A stretch of 64,000 bases of DNA, from contig JBNKHH010000083.1 of the NCBI GenBank assembly GCA_050290245.1, positions 10,290-74,289 on the forward strand, read 5' to 3'. The first letter of the stretch is position 1, and the number at the start of each line of letters is the position of its first letter. Positions 1 to 8,001 of this stretch are shown piece by piece. The DNA comes from JBNKHH01 sp050290245. Lineage in GTDB: Bacteria; Pseudomonadota; Alphaproteobacteria; Rhodobacterales; Rhodobacteraceae. Made by a program: the position numbers and the translations under genes. The notes beneath the pieces were generated by a model that ran no database searches, was not told where the DNA came from, and saw only the letters and a list, made by a program, of their open reading frames with translations.

Positions 1-2
1 CT

Positions 3-587
3 CCTTCGCGCGCCTGGCAGCGCATGCTCTCTGGTCGACGTCTCGATCTACTGGACCCGACACCGATCGACATTGAGATCGAGGACATCGCCCACGGCCT
101 TGCCTTCGTCGCCCGCTGGAATGGCCAGACCCACGGTGATTTCCCCTATTCTGTTGCCGAACATTCGCTGTTGGTCGAAGAACTTTACCGTCGCGTCGCA
201 CCCGAAGCGCCTGTCAAATGGTGTCTGGCCGCCCTGCTGCATGACGCACCCGAATTTGTCATCGGAGACATGATTTCTCCGGTCAAAGCCGCCGTGGGAC
301 CGGGCTATGCAGAGCTCGACGATCGGCTGACGGCCGCTATCCATTTGCGCTTTGGCCTGCCATCGGCGCTTCCCAAGGCCGTGAAAGCTAAAATCAAGAA
401 AGCCGACCGTATCTCGGCCTGGCTTGAAGCAACCCAGATCGCGGGCTTTGGCAAACCCGAGGCCGACCGTCTGTTCGGTCAGCCGGATTCGTCTCTGATC
501 AAGGACCTTTCCATAGTTCTCAGACCACCTGTCGAAGTGCGCACCGACTTCATTGCGCGTCATCAAACCCTCATGAATACGATATGA
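3..587 (+). CDS. HD-domain hydrolase, 5' end cut by window edge
   Basis: This is a metal-dependent HD phosphohydrolase of the YfbR/5'-nucleotidase-like group, probably acting on a nucleotide. Counting from the first ATG (position 24), His47 and the His73-Asp74 pair are the metal ligands expected of the superfamily. I treat the gene as truncated. The reading frame stays open to base 3, and the bases before the ATG encode Pro-Ser-Arg-Ala-Trp-Gln-Arg, which matches my recollection of the N-terminus of long roseobacter members. No convincing ribosome site precedes the ATG. The stop overlaps the next start as ATGA, so it is translationally coupled to the acetyltransferase. The substrate cannot be told from the sequence. 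Confidence 0.8.
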   Translation, partial: PSRAWQRMLSGRRLDLLDPTPIDIEIEDIAHGLAFVARWNGQTHGDFPYSVAEHSLLVEELYRRVAPEAPVKWCLAALLHDAPEFVIGDMISPVKAAVGPGYAELDDRLTAAIHLRFGLPSALPKAVKAKIKKADRISAWLEATQIAGFGKPEADRLFGQPDSSLIKDLSIVLRPPVEVRTDFIARHQTLMNTI

Positions 588-1072
588 AGATAACGGTGAT
601 ACCAGCCGGTCAGTTGCACGCCGGTCAGATGGCTGATCTGCTGAATGAAATCATCGGTATTGGCGGCACTACTGCCCTGACGACCAAGGTCACCAAAGAC
701 CAAATGGCGGGCTGGATGACATCGTATCCCGGTCGTTCGGCATGGCACGTCGCCGAGGACGAGAACGGAACGATTCTGGGGTTTCAATGGATCGAGCCCG
801 GCCCAGATCTCCCGCCCGAGGCCGCAGAGATCGCAACGTTCGCCAAAGTGGGCGCCACCGGGCTTGGGATCGGTTCGGCCCTTTTCAACGCCACCGAAGT
901 TTCTGCCCGTCGCCTGGGCTTCCATTGGATCAGGGCGAACATTCGTGCCGACAACACGGGCGGTCTGGCCTATTATCAAAGTCGCGGCTTCGAAGATTAT
1001 GGCCGCATCAACGATTATCGTTTGGACGACGGAACCACAGTCGACAAGGTTCTTAAACGATATAGCCTTTGA
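584..1072 (+). CDS. GNAT-family N-acetyltransferase
   Basis: The protein has 162 residues, the usual length for a single GNAT domain. The acetyl-CoA pyrophosphate loop is visible around residues 84-101 (Val-Gly-Ala-Thr-Gly-Leu-Gly-Ile-Gly-Ser). It is followed by the typical Ala-Asn-Ile-Arg-Ala-Asp-Asn strand and the Tyr-Tyr-Gln-Ser-Arg-Gly-Phe motif near residues 120-126. It would transfer an acetyl group from acetyl-CoA to an amine on an unknown small molecule or protein. The start overlaps the stop of the HD hydrolase by four bases, suggesting co-expression. Confidence 0.85.
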   Translation: MKITVIPAGQLHAGQMADLLNEIIGIGGTTALTTKVTKDQMAGWMTSYPGRSAWHVAEDENGTILGFQWIEPGPDLPPEAAEIATFAKVGATGLGIGSALFNATEVSARRLGFHWIRANIRADNTGGLAYYQSRGFEDYGRINDYRLDDGTTVDKVLKRYSL

Positions 1073-1147
1073 AAATAGTACTGACGTAATCCGTGCCGAA
1101 CACGTACCGCGACATTCAAAATGATCGATTTTCTGAAAGGATTTTAC

Positions 1148-2071
1148 ATGAATTTCCCCCTCCCTGACGCCATGCCCGCTGACCTTCAATCCAAGGTGCG
1201 CGCCGAACTCGACCAGGGCCGAATGGTCACTGCCGAGACTGCCAAGGCCGTGACCGAGGCCATGCAGATCGAGATCGGGCACCTGATGATCATGCTTTTG
1301 CCCGCAGCCGCCGCTTATGCCCGCGTACCGATATCTGATTTCCACGTCGGGGCTGTCGCGCTTGGTGCCCCTCCGGGCAATCTCTATCTCGGTTCGAACA
1401 TGGAATTCACTGGCCAGGCGCTCAGCTTCTGCGTCCACGGTGAACAGTCCGCGACCAACCACGCCTGGCTCAAGGGTGAAACCGGGCTCCAGGCCCTGGC
1501 GATCAACGCCGCGCCGTGCGGGTACTGTCGCCAATTCCTTTACGAGATCACGACCGCCACCACGACATTCCAGATCCTTCTCAAGGCCGATCCAAAGAAC
1601 CCGAACGACTATTCCTACACGATGAACCCGCTCACGTACTTCCTGCCCCAGGCCTTTGGCCCCGGCGACCTAAACATCACTGACCGCCTGATGAAGCCGC
1701 AGGATCACGGGATGACGATCTCCAAGACCGACGCCCTGTCTCAGGCGGCGCTTTCAGCGGCCAATGCCAGCTATTCTCCTTATACCAAGGACTACAGCGG
1801 CGTCGCCCTTCAGCTGAAAACTGGTGAAATCTATGCGGGCCGGTATGCGGAGAATGCCGCCTATAACCCGTCCATGTCGCCGCTGGAATCCGCGCTCGCG
1901 ATCCTGAACATGTCTCAACCGCAACCATCCCAGAACCCTGCGGACTACGGGATCACGGCTGCGGTTCTGGTTGAAAACTCCGGGATCAAGATCAGTCAGA
2001 GATCGGCTACCGAGGATGTGCTCTCCTCGGTCGCGCCGGGCGTGACGCTTCAATACATTTCGGCGTCGTAA
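1148..2071 (+). CDS. cdd: Cytidine deaminase, long E. coli-type
   Basis: It would deaminate cytidine and deoxycytidine to uridine forms in pyrimidine salvage. At 307 residues it is the long two-domain type. The zinc site is seen as His97-Gly-Glu99 and Pro-Cys124-Gly-Tyr-Cys127; the E. coli enzyme has His-Ala-Glu at the first position, so the middle residue differs. The C-terminal half (Ser-Tyr-Ser-Pro-Tyr then Gly-Arg-Tyr-Ala-Glu-Asn-Ala) is the decayed second domain. I chose the ATG at 1148 because AAAGGA lies at 1136-1141; an in-frame ATG at 1121 would add nine residues without a good ribosome site. It ends three bases before the convergent regA gene. Confidence 0.9.
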   Translation: MNFPLPDAMPADLQSKVRAELDQGRMVTAETAKAVTEAMQIEIGHLMIMLLPAAAAYARVPISDFHVGAVALGAPPGNLYLGSNMEFTGQALSFCVHGEQSATNHAWLKGETGLQALAINAAPCGYCRQFLYEITTATTTFQILLKADPKNPNDYSYTMNPLTYFLPQAFGPGDLNITDRLMKPQDHGMTISKTDALSQAALSAANASYSPYTKDYSGVALQLKTGEIYAGRYAENAAYNPSMSPLESALAILNMSQPQPSQNPADYGITAAVLVENSGIKISQRSATEDVLSSVAPGVTLQYISAS

Positions 2072-2074
2072 AGC

Positions 2075-2623
2075 CTACTTGGGCGACCGTTTCGCCAATA
2101 TCCGCTGCAAGGTCCGGCGATGCATGTTCAGCCGCCGGGCCGTTTCCGAGACATTGCGGTCACAAAGCTCATAAACGCGCTGGATATGCTCCCAGCGGAC
2201 ACGATCCGCGCTCATCGGATTCTCGGGCGGCGGCGGCAGCTCGTCACTGCGGGCCAGCAAGGCAGCAGTGACATCATTGGCGTCGGCCGGTTTCGACAGG
2301 TAGTCGGTGGCGCCAATCTTGACCGCAGCAACCGCAGTCGCAATCGCGCCATATCCTGTCAGAACAACGATCCTGCTGTCCTGACGACGCTCGCGGATGC
2401 GTTCAACAACATCCAGCCCATTGCCATCCTCAAGCCGCAGATCGACCACGGCATAGGCCGGGGGGCGCGCCGTTGCGATAGCCGTGCCGGCGGCTACGGA
2501 ACCGGCGGTCTCAACCTCGAACCCGCGCTTTTCCATCGCACGCGCCAGCCGCTTCAGAAACGGTTCGTCATCATCGACAAGCAGCAATGATGCGTCCGGT
2601 CCGATCTCGCCAGTGTTAGCCAT
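2075..2623 (-). CDS. regA: Redox response regulator RegA/PrrA/ActR
   Basis: This is the global redox response regulator that pairs with RegB and controls respiration, carbon fixation, nitrogen or photosynthesis genes in alphaproteobacteria. The protein has 182 residues. The receiver domain occupies about residues 10-125, with acidic Asp17-Asp19, phospho-acceptor Asp61, Thr89 and Lys111. A proline-rich linker (about 129-135) leads to a Fis-type helix-turn-helix near 157-180 (Asn-Val-Ser-Glu-Thr-Ala-Arg-Arg-Leu-Asn-Met-His-Arg-Arg). GAGAGGG precedes the chosen start; longer in-frame starts upstream lack family similarity. It is transcribed away from regB, as in Rhodobacter, but no senC/prrC gene sits between or beside them. 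Confidence 0.93.
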   Translation of the reverse strand: MANTGEIGPDASLLLVDDDEPFLKRLARAMEKRGFEVETAGSVAAGTAIATARPPAYAVVDLRLEDGNGLDVVERIRERRQDSRIVVLTGYGAIATAVAAVKIGATDYLSKPADANDVTAALLARSDELPPPPENPMSADRVRWEHIQRVYELCDRNVSETARRLNMHRRTLQRILAKRSPK

Positions 2624-2833
2624 ATGGTCCCTCTCGAAAGGTGGCGAGAACTCTATGACGGCTAGACTCTCTGGTAAACCCACAAGATCGCTTTCCCTCG
2701 GGCAAGCAGTTGTTTCAACAACAGCTTCTGTGGTCTGACCGGCAGGATGCCCCCACATGCAATCTTCGACACCTCGATCCATTGATCATGGGGGCCGCCG
2801 CCGCATACAAAGGTCTGAACAAAAGGAAGACGG
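2624..2833. promoter_or_regulatory. Divergent regA-regB intergenic region
   Basis: These 210 bases separate the divergent regA and regB starts and must hold both promoters. An inverted repeat GTTGTT-TC-AACAAC lies at 2709-2722, near the middle. I could not pick convincing -35/-10 pairs or a clear RegA site. AAGGAAG at 2823-2829 is the ribosome site for regB. Short open frames here show no family similarity. Confidence 0.4.
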
Positions 2834-4213
2834 ATGGTCGACGCAGCCACCATCGAAACACACCGCCACAGATCGAACTGGGTGCCGCTGCGCACGCTGA
2901 TCGTTCTGCGATGGATCGCGATTTTTGGCCAGCTTGCGGCAATTACAATTGCTCAGCGCCAGTTTGACCTGAACCTGAACATCGGTTTGTGTTTTCTGGC
3001 CATCGGCATCTCGATCACAGCAAACCTTGTCGCGGTCTTTGTCTATCCCGAGAACAAGCGCCTTTCCGAAGGCGAGGTGGCGGCCATGCTCCTCTTCGAC
3101 GTGGGTCAATTGGCGTTCCTGTTGTTCCTGACCGGGGGACTGAACAACCCGTTCGCCCTTCTCCTGCTGGCACCCGTCGCGATTTCGGCCATGGCGTTAA
3201 AACCTGAAACCACCGCTCTGATCGCGGCAACGACCGTTCTCCTTGCGACTATCCTCGCCCTCTGGCACATGCCGCTTCTGACCGAGAAGGGCATTGTCAT
3301 GCACATGCCGCAGGTATTCGTCTATGGTTTCTGGGTCGCTATCACCATCGCCGTCATCTTCATCTCGGTCTATGCCAGCCGCGTCGCCGCCGAGGTTCAC
3401 GGCATGTCCGAGGCCCTGGCCGCTACGCAGATGGCGTTGGCCCGCGAACAGAAACTCACCGACCTTGGCGGTGTCGTCGCGGCCGCCGCACACGAGCTTG
3501 GAACACCCCTGGCCACCATCAAACTTGCCAGTTCCGAACTCATCGAAGAACTCGAACAGTTCCCCGAGCTCCAAGACGATGCCCGGCTCATCCGTGATCA
3601 GGCCGACCGTTGCCGCGTGATCCTCAAGTCCATGGGCCAGACTGGCAAGGACGACCTCCACATGCACCGCGCGCCAATCGGCGCGGTCGTGCGCGAAGCT
3701 GCCGAGCCGCACGCCAACCGCGGCAAGACCCTGCACTTTGCCATCGGGACCCTGAGCGACGACGACCGTCAGCCGATCATCTACCGTCGACCCGAGATCA
3801 TACACGGCATCAGGAACCTTGTGCAAAACGCTGTGGATTTCGCGCGGGAAAATGTGTGGATAGATGTGTCTTGGGATCGCTATACGGTCTCGGTGCGCAT
3901 CGTCGACGACGGGCACGGCTATTCTGCGAACGTCATCAACCGCATCGGAGACCCTTTCGTGCGCAAACGCCGCGACCCGAAAAGACCGGGCTACGAAGGC
4001 ATGGGATTAGGCCTGTTCATCGCCAAAACCTTGCTTGAACGATCGGGTGCCGAACTCAGTTTCGCCAATGCACGCGAACCCAACAAGCCCGACCCAGGTC
4101 CAGGCGAACGGACGGGTGCCGTCGTCGAAACCCGGTGGCAACGCGAGGTCTTTGCCGAGGCCGAGGACACGGAACGTGCCGCATTGGGAGAAAATCGCCC
4201 GATCTCAACCTAG
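2834..4213 (+). CDS. regB: Redox sensor histidine kinase RegB/PrrB/ActS
   Basis: This is the membrane redox sensor kinase for RegA. About six hydrophobic segments cover residues 20-190. They contain the family signature Gly-Gly-Leu-Asn-Asn-Pro-Phe at 101-107, known to bind ubiquinone. The H-box histidine is His220 (Ala-Ala-His-Glu-Leu-Gly-Thr-Pro-Leu). Cys260 (Asp-Arg-Cys-Arg-Val-Ile-Leu) matches the conserved redox-active cysteine of RegB. The ATPase domain follows, with Asn-Leu-Val-Gln-Asn-Ala and Gly-Met-Gly-Leu-Gly-Leu-Phe. The length of 459 residues is normal. All residues needed for quinone and thiol sensing are present, so it should be functional. Confidence 0.94.
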   Translation: MVDAATIETHRHRSNWVPLRTLIVLRWIAIFGQLAAITIAQRQFDLNLNIGLCFLAIGISITANLVAVFVYPENKRLSEGEVAAMLLFDVGQLAFLLFLTGGLNNPFALLLLAPVAISAMALKPETTALIAATTVLLATILALWHMPLLTEKGIVMHMPQVFVYGFWVAITIAVIFISVYASRVAAEVHGMSEALAATQMALAREQKLTDLGGVVAAAAHELGTPLATIKLASSELIEELEQFPELQDDARLIRDQADRCRVILKSMGQTGKDDLHMHRAPIGAVVREAAEPHANRGKTLHFAIGTLSDDDRQPIIYRRPEIIHGIRNLVQNAVDFARENVWIDVSWDRYTVSVRIVDDGHGYSANVINRIGDPFVRKRRDPKRPGYEGMGLGLFIAKTLLERSGAELSFANAREPNKPDPGPGERTGAVVETRWQREVFAEAEDTERAALGENRPIST

Positions 4214-4227
4214 ACCCGGAGGGATTG

Positions 4228-4242
4228 TTAATCTCCCGTTAA
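4228..4242 (+). promoter_or_regulatory. Full CtrA-binding box TTAA-N7-TTAA
   Basis: TTAA at 4228-4231 and TTAA at 4239-4242 are separated by exactly seven bases, and the second half is followed by C as in the CtrA consensus. It lies 52 bases before the TTG start of the DivL-like gene. It is the only full-spaced copy I found. CtrA control is inferred from the motif and position only. Confidence 0.5.
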
Positions 4243-4293
4243 CCCTCCTACCCCAACGTAGCTGATAGTGAATAACTCTGGGGATTATTTGCT

Positions 4294-5844
4294 TTGCTTC
4301 CGAACGTTATCTTTGCCGTCACCTACGGGCTCTGTGCCTTCGCCGCAGCCCTTGCCGCCATCGCGATTTTCAATCACCGCAGCCGCAGATCGTCTGATTC
4401 CAGAGTTCTGGACCAGACACTTGTCTTTCTGCTGCACAGCAATAAATTGGTCGACGCCAACTTCCAGGCCCAGCGCATCCTGTCCCGGATATCGGGCGCC
4501 ATGGCCGATACGGACAAGCTTCGCCTGTACCTGTCCAACAATTTCGACGACGTTTCCCTGTTGACGGCGTCCGCAACCGACCAGGGCGATCTCTCTGCGC
4601 AATCCAGAGATGGCCGCACCCAAATCTCCCGCCGCGTCGCTTCGGACACGGTCCGCCTGACCGTGCGTTCGATCACCGACGACCGCCCCTCCTCCGACGA
4701 TATCCATGTCCTGCGTGCCATCGAGAACGAGCTTGAAACTCTGCGCGCAAATACCATCGCCGCACCTTTTCTTCTCTGGCGCCAGAATGACTGTGGCGAG
4801 ATCACCTGGGCCAACCAGACCTATATGGACGCCGTCAACGAAACCTGCGAACCCGAACGCGCGGCATCCTGGCCCATCCCCACCCTGTTTCCCTCGATGA
4901 AAACCGACGGCCTTTGCGCGGGCGAGGCACGACGGATCGCCCTGCACACCAAAACCGCCGAAAAGGACTCCTGGTTCGATTGCCACGTTGCGGCTATCGG
5001 TCAAGACCTGCTCTGTACCGCTATCCCGGCGGATGAGGCGGTTCGCTCCGAAAGACGCCGCCGTGAATTCACGCAGACTCTGGCCAAGACTTTTGCCGAA
5101 CTGACCATCGGCCTGGCCATCTTTGACCGCCAGCGCCGGCTGGTCCTCTTCAATCCGGCGCTTCTCGATCTCACCAACCTGCCGACCGAATTCCTGACGG
5201 CGCGTCCGACCATGGTTTCGTTTCTGGACCGGCTGCGGGAAAATCGCGTCATGCCCGAACCGCGCGATTATCGTGCCTGGCGCGATTCTATCGCCGAACT
5301 GGAAGCGGCCGCCTCCGACGGCACCTATTCGGAAACCTGGTCGCTGCCAGACGGTCAGACCTATCATGTCTCGGGGCGCCCTCACCCGGACGGCGCCTTG
5401 GCGCTCCTGTTCGAAGACATAAGTGCCGAGATGTCTCTGACCCGCCGCTTTCGCGCGGAACTCGAACAGTCTCATGACGTCATTGACGCCTTCGAAGATG
5501 CCGTGGTCACGTTTTCTCCGGCGGGACGCCTGACACTGTCGAACCGTGCATACTGCGACCTCTGGCAAACCGATCCGGACGAAGGTCTGGTCGGCATCGA
5601 CGTAACCGAAGCCACCCGCCAATGGCATGCCCTGTCAAATCCCACGCCTGTCTGGGGCGACTTTCGCGACTTTGCCTGCCAAACCCATGATCGCGAAGAA
5701 TGGTCCGCCAATGTCAGCCTTGCCGACGGGCGCCCTGTCAACTGCCGCTTTGTTCCAAGAAAAGCGGGCTCGACCATGGTAATTTTCCGTCTTCAATCAC
5801 CGCGTGCTGTCGTTACGTCCGGTGAATTTCGCCACGCCGTTTGA
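4294..5844 (+). CDS. DivL-like PAS-domain protein lacking a kinase domain
   Basis: One N-terminal membrane segment (about residues 4-24) is followed by several PAS-type regions. One is near 155-240 (Asn-Asp-Cys-Gly-Glu-Ile-Thr-Trp-Ala-Asn), one near 265-375 (Gly-Leu-Ala-Ile-Phe-Asp-Arg-Gln-Arg-Arg-Leu) and one near 390-480. The position directly upstream of tsaE is where alphaproteobacteria such as Caulobacter carry divL, a cell-cycle regulator of CckA. Here the protein stops at 516 residues with no H-box or ATPase domain, whereas Caulobacter DivL is much longer. It starts with TTG, with GGGGA upstream, and is preceded by a CtrA box. The DivL assignment rests on synteny and PAS content, so it is moderately sure. 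Confidence 0.65.
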   Translation: MLPNVIFAVTYGLCAFAAALAAIAIFNHRSRRSSDSRVLDQTLVFLLHSNKLVDANFQAQRILSRISGAMADTDKLRLYLSNNFDDVSLLTASATDQGDLSAQSRDGRTQISRRVASDTVRLTVRSITDDRPSSDDIHVLRAIENELETLRANTIAAPFLLWRQNDCGEITWANQTYMDAVNETCEPERAASWPIPTLFPSMKTDGLCAGEARRIALHTKTAEKDSWFDCHVAAIGQDLLCTAIPADEAVRSERRRREFTQTLAKTFAELTIGLAIFDRQRRLVLFNPALLDLTNLPTEFLTARPTMVSFLDRLRENRVMPEPRDYRAWRDSIAELEAAASDGTYSETWSLPDGQTYHVSGRPHPDGALALLFEDISAEMSLTRRFRAELEQSHDVIDAFEDAVVTFSPAGRLTLSNRAYCDLWQTDPDEGLVGIDVTEATRQWHALSNPTPVWGDFRDFACQTHDREEWSANVSLADGRPVNCRFVPRKAGSTMVIFRLQSPRAVVTSGEFRHAV

Positions 5845-5889
5845 TCGCGACTTGCAGCTTTCTGGTCGAACAGCCAAATTGGCCGGACC

Positions 5890-6366
5890 ATGCAGTACTC
5901 GGCCTCGGTTTTCCTTCCCGGCGACTCAGACACCCAGCGTCTCGGCACCTGTCTTGCCCCGCTTTTGAAGGCGGGCGACACGCTCTTGCTTGACGGGCCG
6001 ATCGGCGCCGGGAAAACCAGCCTGGCCCGCGCGATCATCCAGGCGCGTCTCGCTGCCATCGACCGGTCCGAGGACGTTCCGTCGCCGACCTATACGCTGG
6101 TGCAGACCTATGATGATGGCGACACCGAGGTCTGGCACAGTGACCTTTACCGTCTGGGCGACAGTTCCGAAGTTCTGGAGCTCGGTCTGGAAGACGCCTT
6201 TGACACCGCCATTGTTCTGGTGGAGTGGCCGGACCGTCTTGGCGATCTGGCACCGTCCGATGCGCTTCGGGTCCGTCTGGAGCCAAAAGACGAAGGGCGT
6301 CTCTTAACTTGCTCGGCCACGGTTTCCCGCTGGGCCAAGCTTTATGCCTGTTTCGCCGATGCCTGA
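5890..6366 (+). CDS. tsaE: tRNA threonylcarbamoyladenosine ATPase TsaE
   Basis: This is the ATPase partner of the TsaB-TsaD complex that makes t6A at position 37 of ANN-decoding tRNAs. At 158 residues it is the normal size. The Walker A loop Gly-Pro-Ile-Gly-Ala-Gly-Lys-Thr is at 36-43, followed by the family motif Val-Pro-Ser-Pro-Thr-Tyr-Thr-Leu near 64-71 and the His-Ser-Asp-Leu-Tyr-Arg-Leu strand. Its tail overlaps the start of the phosphotransferase gene. The order divL-like, tsaE, phosphotransferase, nucleotidyltransferase, addB, addA, trxA is common in alphaproteobacteria. Confidence 0.92.
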   Translation: MQYSASVFLPGDSDTQRLGTCLAPLLKAGDTLLLDGPIGAGKTSLARAIIQARLAAIDRSEDVPSPTYTLVQTYDDGDTEVWHSDLYRLGDSSEVLELGLEDAFDTAIVLVEWPDRLGDLAPSDALRVRLEPKDEGRLLTCSATVSRWAKLYACFADA

Positions 6367-7327
6367 TCTGACCAATGATCTTTGCGCTTTCATCAACGCC
6401 AACGGCTGGTCCGACAATTCGATAGCGACTGTCGCCGGTGACCTGTCGCGTCGCCGGTATTATCGCCTGTCTAACGACGGTCGAACGGCCATAGTCATGG
6501 ATGCCTCTGCTGATCAAATGTCGGTAGAGCCATTCATGGTGATCACGTCCTGGTTGCGCGACGCCCGGCTGTCCGCGCCCGAAATCTATGCTGCAGATGC
6601 AACCAGGGGCTACCTTCTCCTCGAAGACCTCGGTGTGCATACCGCGGGCTATCTCATGGCGAATGACCGGGATTTTGCGGACATCTATTTCGATGCATGC
6701 ATCGACCTCTTGTTGGCCATTCGGGCACAAGAACCTCTCGCCTTACACTGCCCGGATGCCACCGAACTTGCCCGTTGGACAGCTGTGACCGACACCAATT
6801 ATCCCGGTGTAGACCATGACGCACAACGCCGCTATCGAGCTGTGTTAGAGACTGAATTGCCCGCTTTCCTCAGCGACTGCACAACCTCGCTCAGGGACTT
6901 TCACGCTGAAAACCTCATCTGGTTGCCCGATCGATCCGGCCCCGCACGCCTGGGGTTGCTCGACTATCAGGACGCGTTTCTCACGCACCCGATCTACGAC
7001 CTGGTGTCGCTTCTGACCGATGCTCGCACGAATGTGCCGCGCGCGCAGCGCTCGGCCTGCATTGAAGCCTACGCCCGGCGTTCGGGCGACGACCCTGCAA
7101 CGCTCGCCGCCGCCTTTGCGCTATTCTCGGCCCAGCGCAACATGCGCATTCTCGGCATTTTCGCTGGCGCCGCCCAGAACGGCAAACCTCATCACCTGCC
7201 CAAACTGCCCCGCGTCTATGGCTATCTTGCCGAAGCTCTCGAGCACCCCGTTTTCGACAGCGTCCGCGATGCCGTCCTGGACGGCCTGCCGGACCCCCAA
7301 GCAACAGCCCGGATTCTCGCACCGTGA
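6344..7327 (+). CDS. amgK: AmgK-like sugar kinase (MurNAc/GlcNAc anomeric kinase family)
   Basis: This is an aminoglycoside-phosphotransferase-fold kinase. Catalytic-loop residues are seen as Arg-Asp185-Phe-His187-Ala-Glu-Asn190, and the metal-binding motif as Leu-Asp-Tyr-Gln-Asp at about 206-210. Together with the neighbouring MurU-like nucleotidyltransferase it resembles the AmgK/MurU pair, which phosphorylates MurNAc at C1 and converts it to UDP-MurNAc. That route recycles peptidoglycan sugar and bypasses early fosfomycin-sensitive synthesis. The start is uncertain: ATG at 6344 (used here) or 6359, both inside the end of tsaE. The gene pair supports the function; biochemical specificity is inferred. 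Confidence 0.75.
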   Translation: MPVSPMPDLTNDLCAFINANGWSDNSIATVAGDLSRRRYYRLSNDGRTAIVMDASADQMSVEPFMVITSWLRDARLSAPEIYAADATRGYLLLEDLGVHTAGYLMANDRDFADIYFDACIDLLLAIRAQEPLALHCPDATELARWTAVTDTNYPGVDHDAQRRYRAVLETELPAFLSDCTTSLRDFHAENLIWLPDRSGPARLGLLDYQDAFLTHPIYDLVSLLTDARTNVPRAQRSACIEAYARRSGDDPATLAAAFALFSAQRNMRILGIFAGAAQNGKPHHLPKLPRVYGYLAEALEHPVFDSVRDAVLDGLPDPQATARILAP

Positions 7328-8001
7328 CCCGCCCCACCACCGCCATGATATTCGCCGCAGGCTTTGGCACACGCATGGGCAAGCTTACCCACAATACACC
7401 GAAACCCATGCTTTCATTGAACGGCCGGCCGATGATCGATCACGCCATCGACCTCGCCCGCGACGCCGGAATTTCGCGCATCGCCGCAAACACCCATTAT
7501 CTGCATGGGCGGATCGCGCCCCATCTCGTCAAACAGGATGTTGTTGCAATCCACGAATCCCCCGACATTCTCGATACCGGTGGCGGGCTTTTGAACGCCC
7601 TGCCCCAGCTTGGCCCCGACCCTGTGGTGACGATGAATTCCGACGCCGTCTGGCTGGGTCCCAACCCGGTCACTGCTTTGCTTGATCACTGGCAGGAAGA
7701 CATGCAGGCGCTTCTTCTCCTCGTCCCCCTGACGCGGGCCCATGCAACCGGACCAAGTGGCGATTTCAGCCTCGAACACGGGCGTATTTCCAGGAACGGC
7801 CCTCTTCGCTACACTGGAGCTCAGATTATCCGAACCGACCGACTATCTGAGATTTCTGACCGCAGCTTTTCATTGAACGCCTATTGGAACCTTCTGGCTA
7901 CCAACGGCCCATTGCACGGCCTCGTTTATGATGGAGACTGGTGCGAAGCTGGCGACCCCGAGGGCCTGGCCCGGGCAGAAGGCCTGCTTAAACATGTTTG
8001 A
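7324..8001 (+). CDS. murU: MurU-like MurNAc-1-phosphate nucleotidyltransferase
   Basis: It is a sugar-1-phosphate nucleotidyltransferase of 225 residues. The N-terminal nucleotide loop Ala-Ala-Gly-Phe-Gly-Thr-Arg-Met-Gly (about 11-19) and Thr-Pro-Lys-Pro-Met-Leu (25-30) are the signature. Asn-Ser-Asp-Ala near residue 105 is the metal-binding aspartate. It starts with GTG overlapping the kinase stop (GTGA). Adjacent to the AmgK-like kinase, it most likely makes UDP-MurNAc in cell-wall recycling. Similar enzymes make other nucleotide sugars, so the substrate is inferred from context. Confidence 0.75.
   Translation: MTRPTTAMIFAAGFGTRMGKLTHNTPKPMLSLNGRPMIDHAIDLARDAGISRIAANTHYLHGRIAPHLVKQDVVAIHESPDILDTGGGLLNALPQLGPDPVVTMNSDAVWLGPNPVTALLDHWQEDMQALLLLVPLTRAHATGPSGDFSLEHGRISRNGPLRYTGAQIIRTDRLSEISDRSFSLNAYWNLLATNGPLHGLVYDGDWCEAGDPEGLARAEGLLKHV

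Noticed and set aside
24..587. HD hydrolase as a complete gene starting at 24
   Set aside because: The frame is open to base 3 and the preceding codons resemble the family N-terminus; no ribosome site precedes the ATG.
4285..5628. Long minus-strand open frame opposite the DivL-like gene
   Set aside because: The plus frame has a membrane anchor and PAS motifs; the minus frame shows no recognisable domain and no ribosome site.
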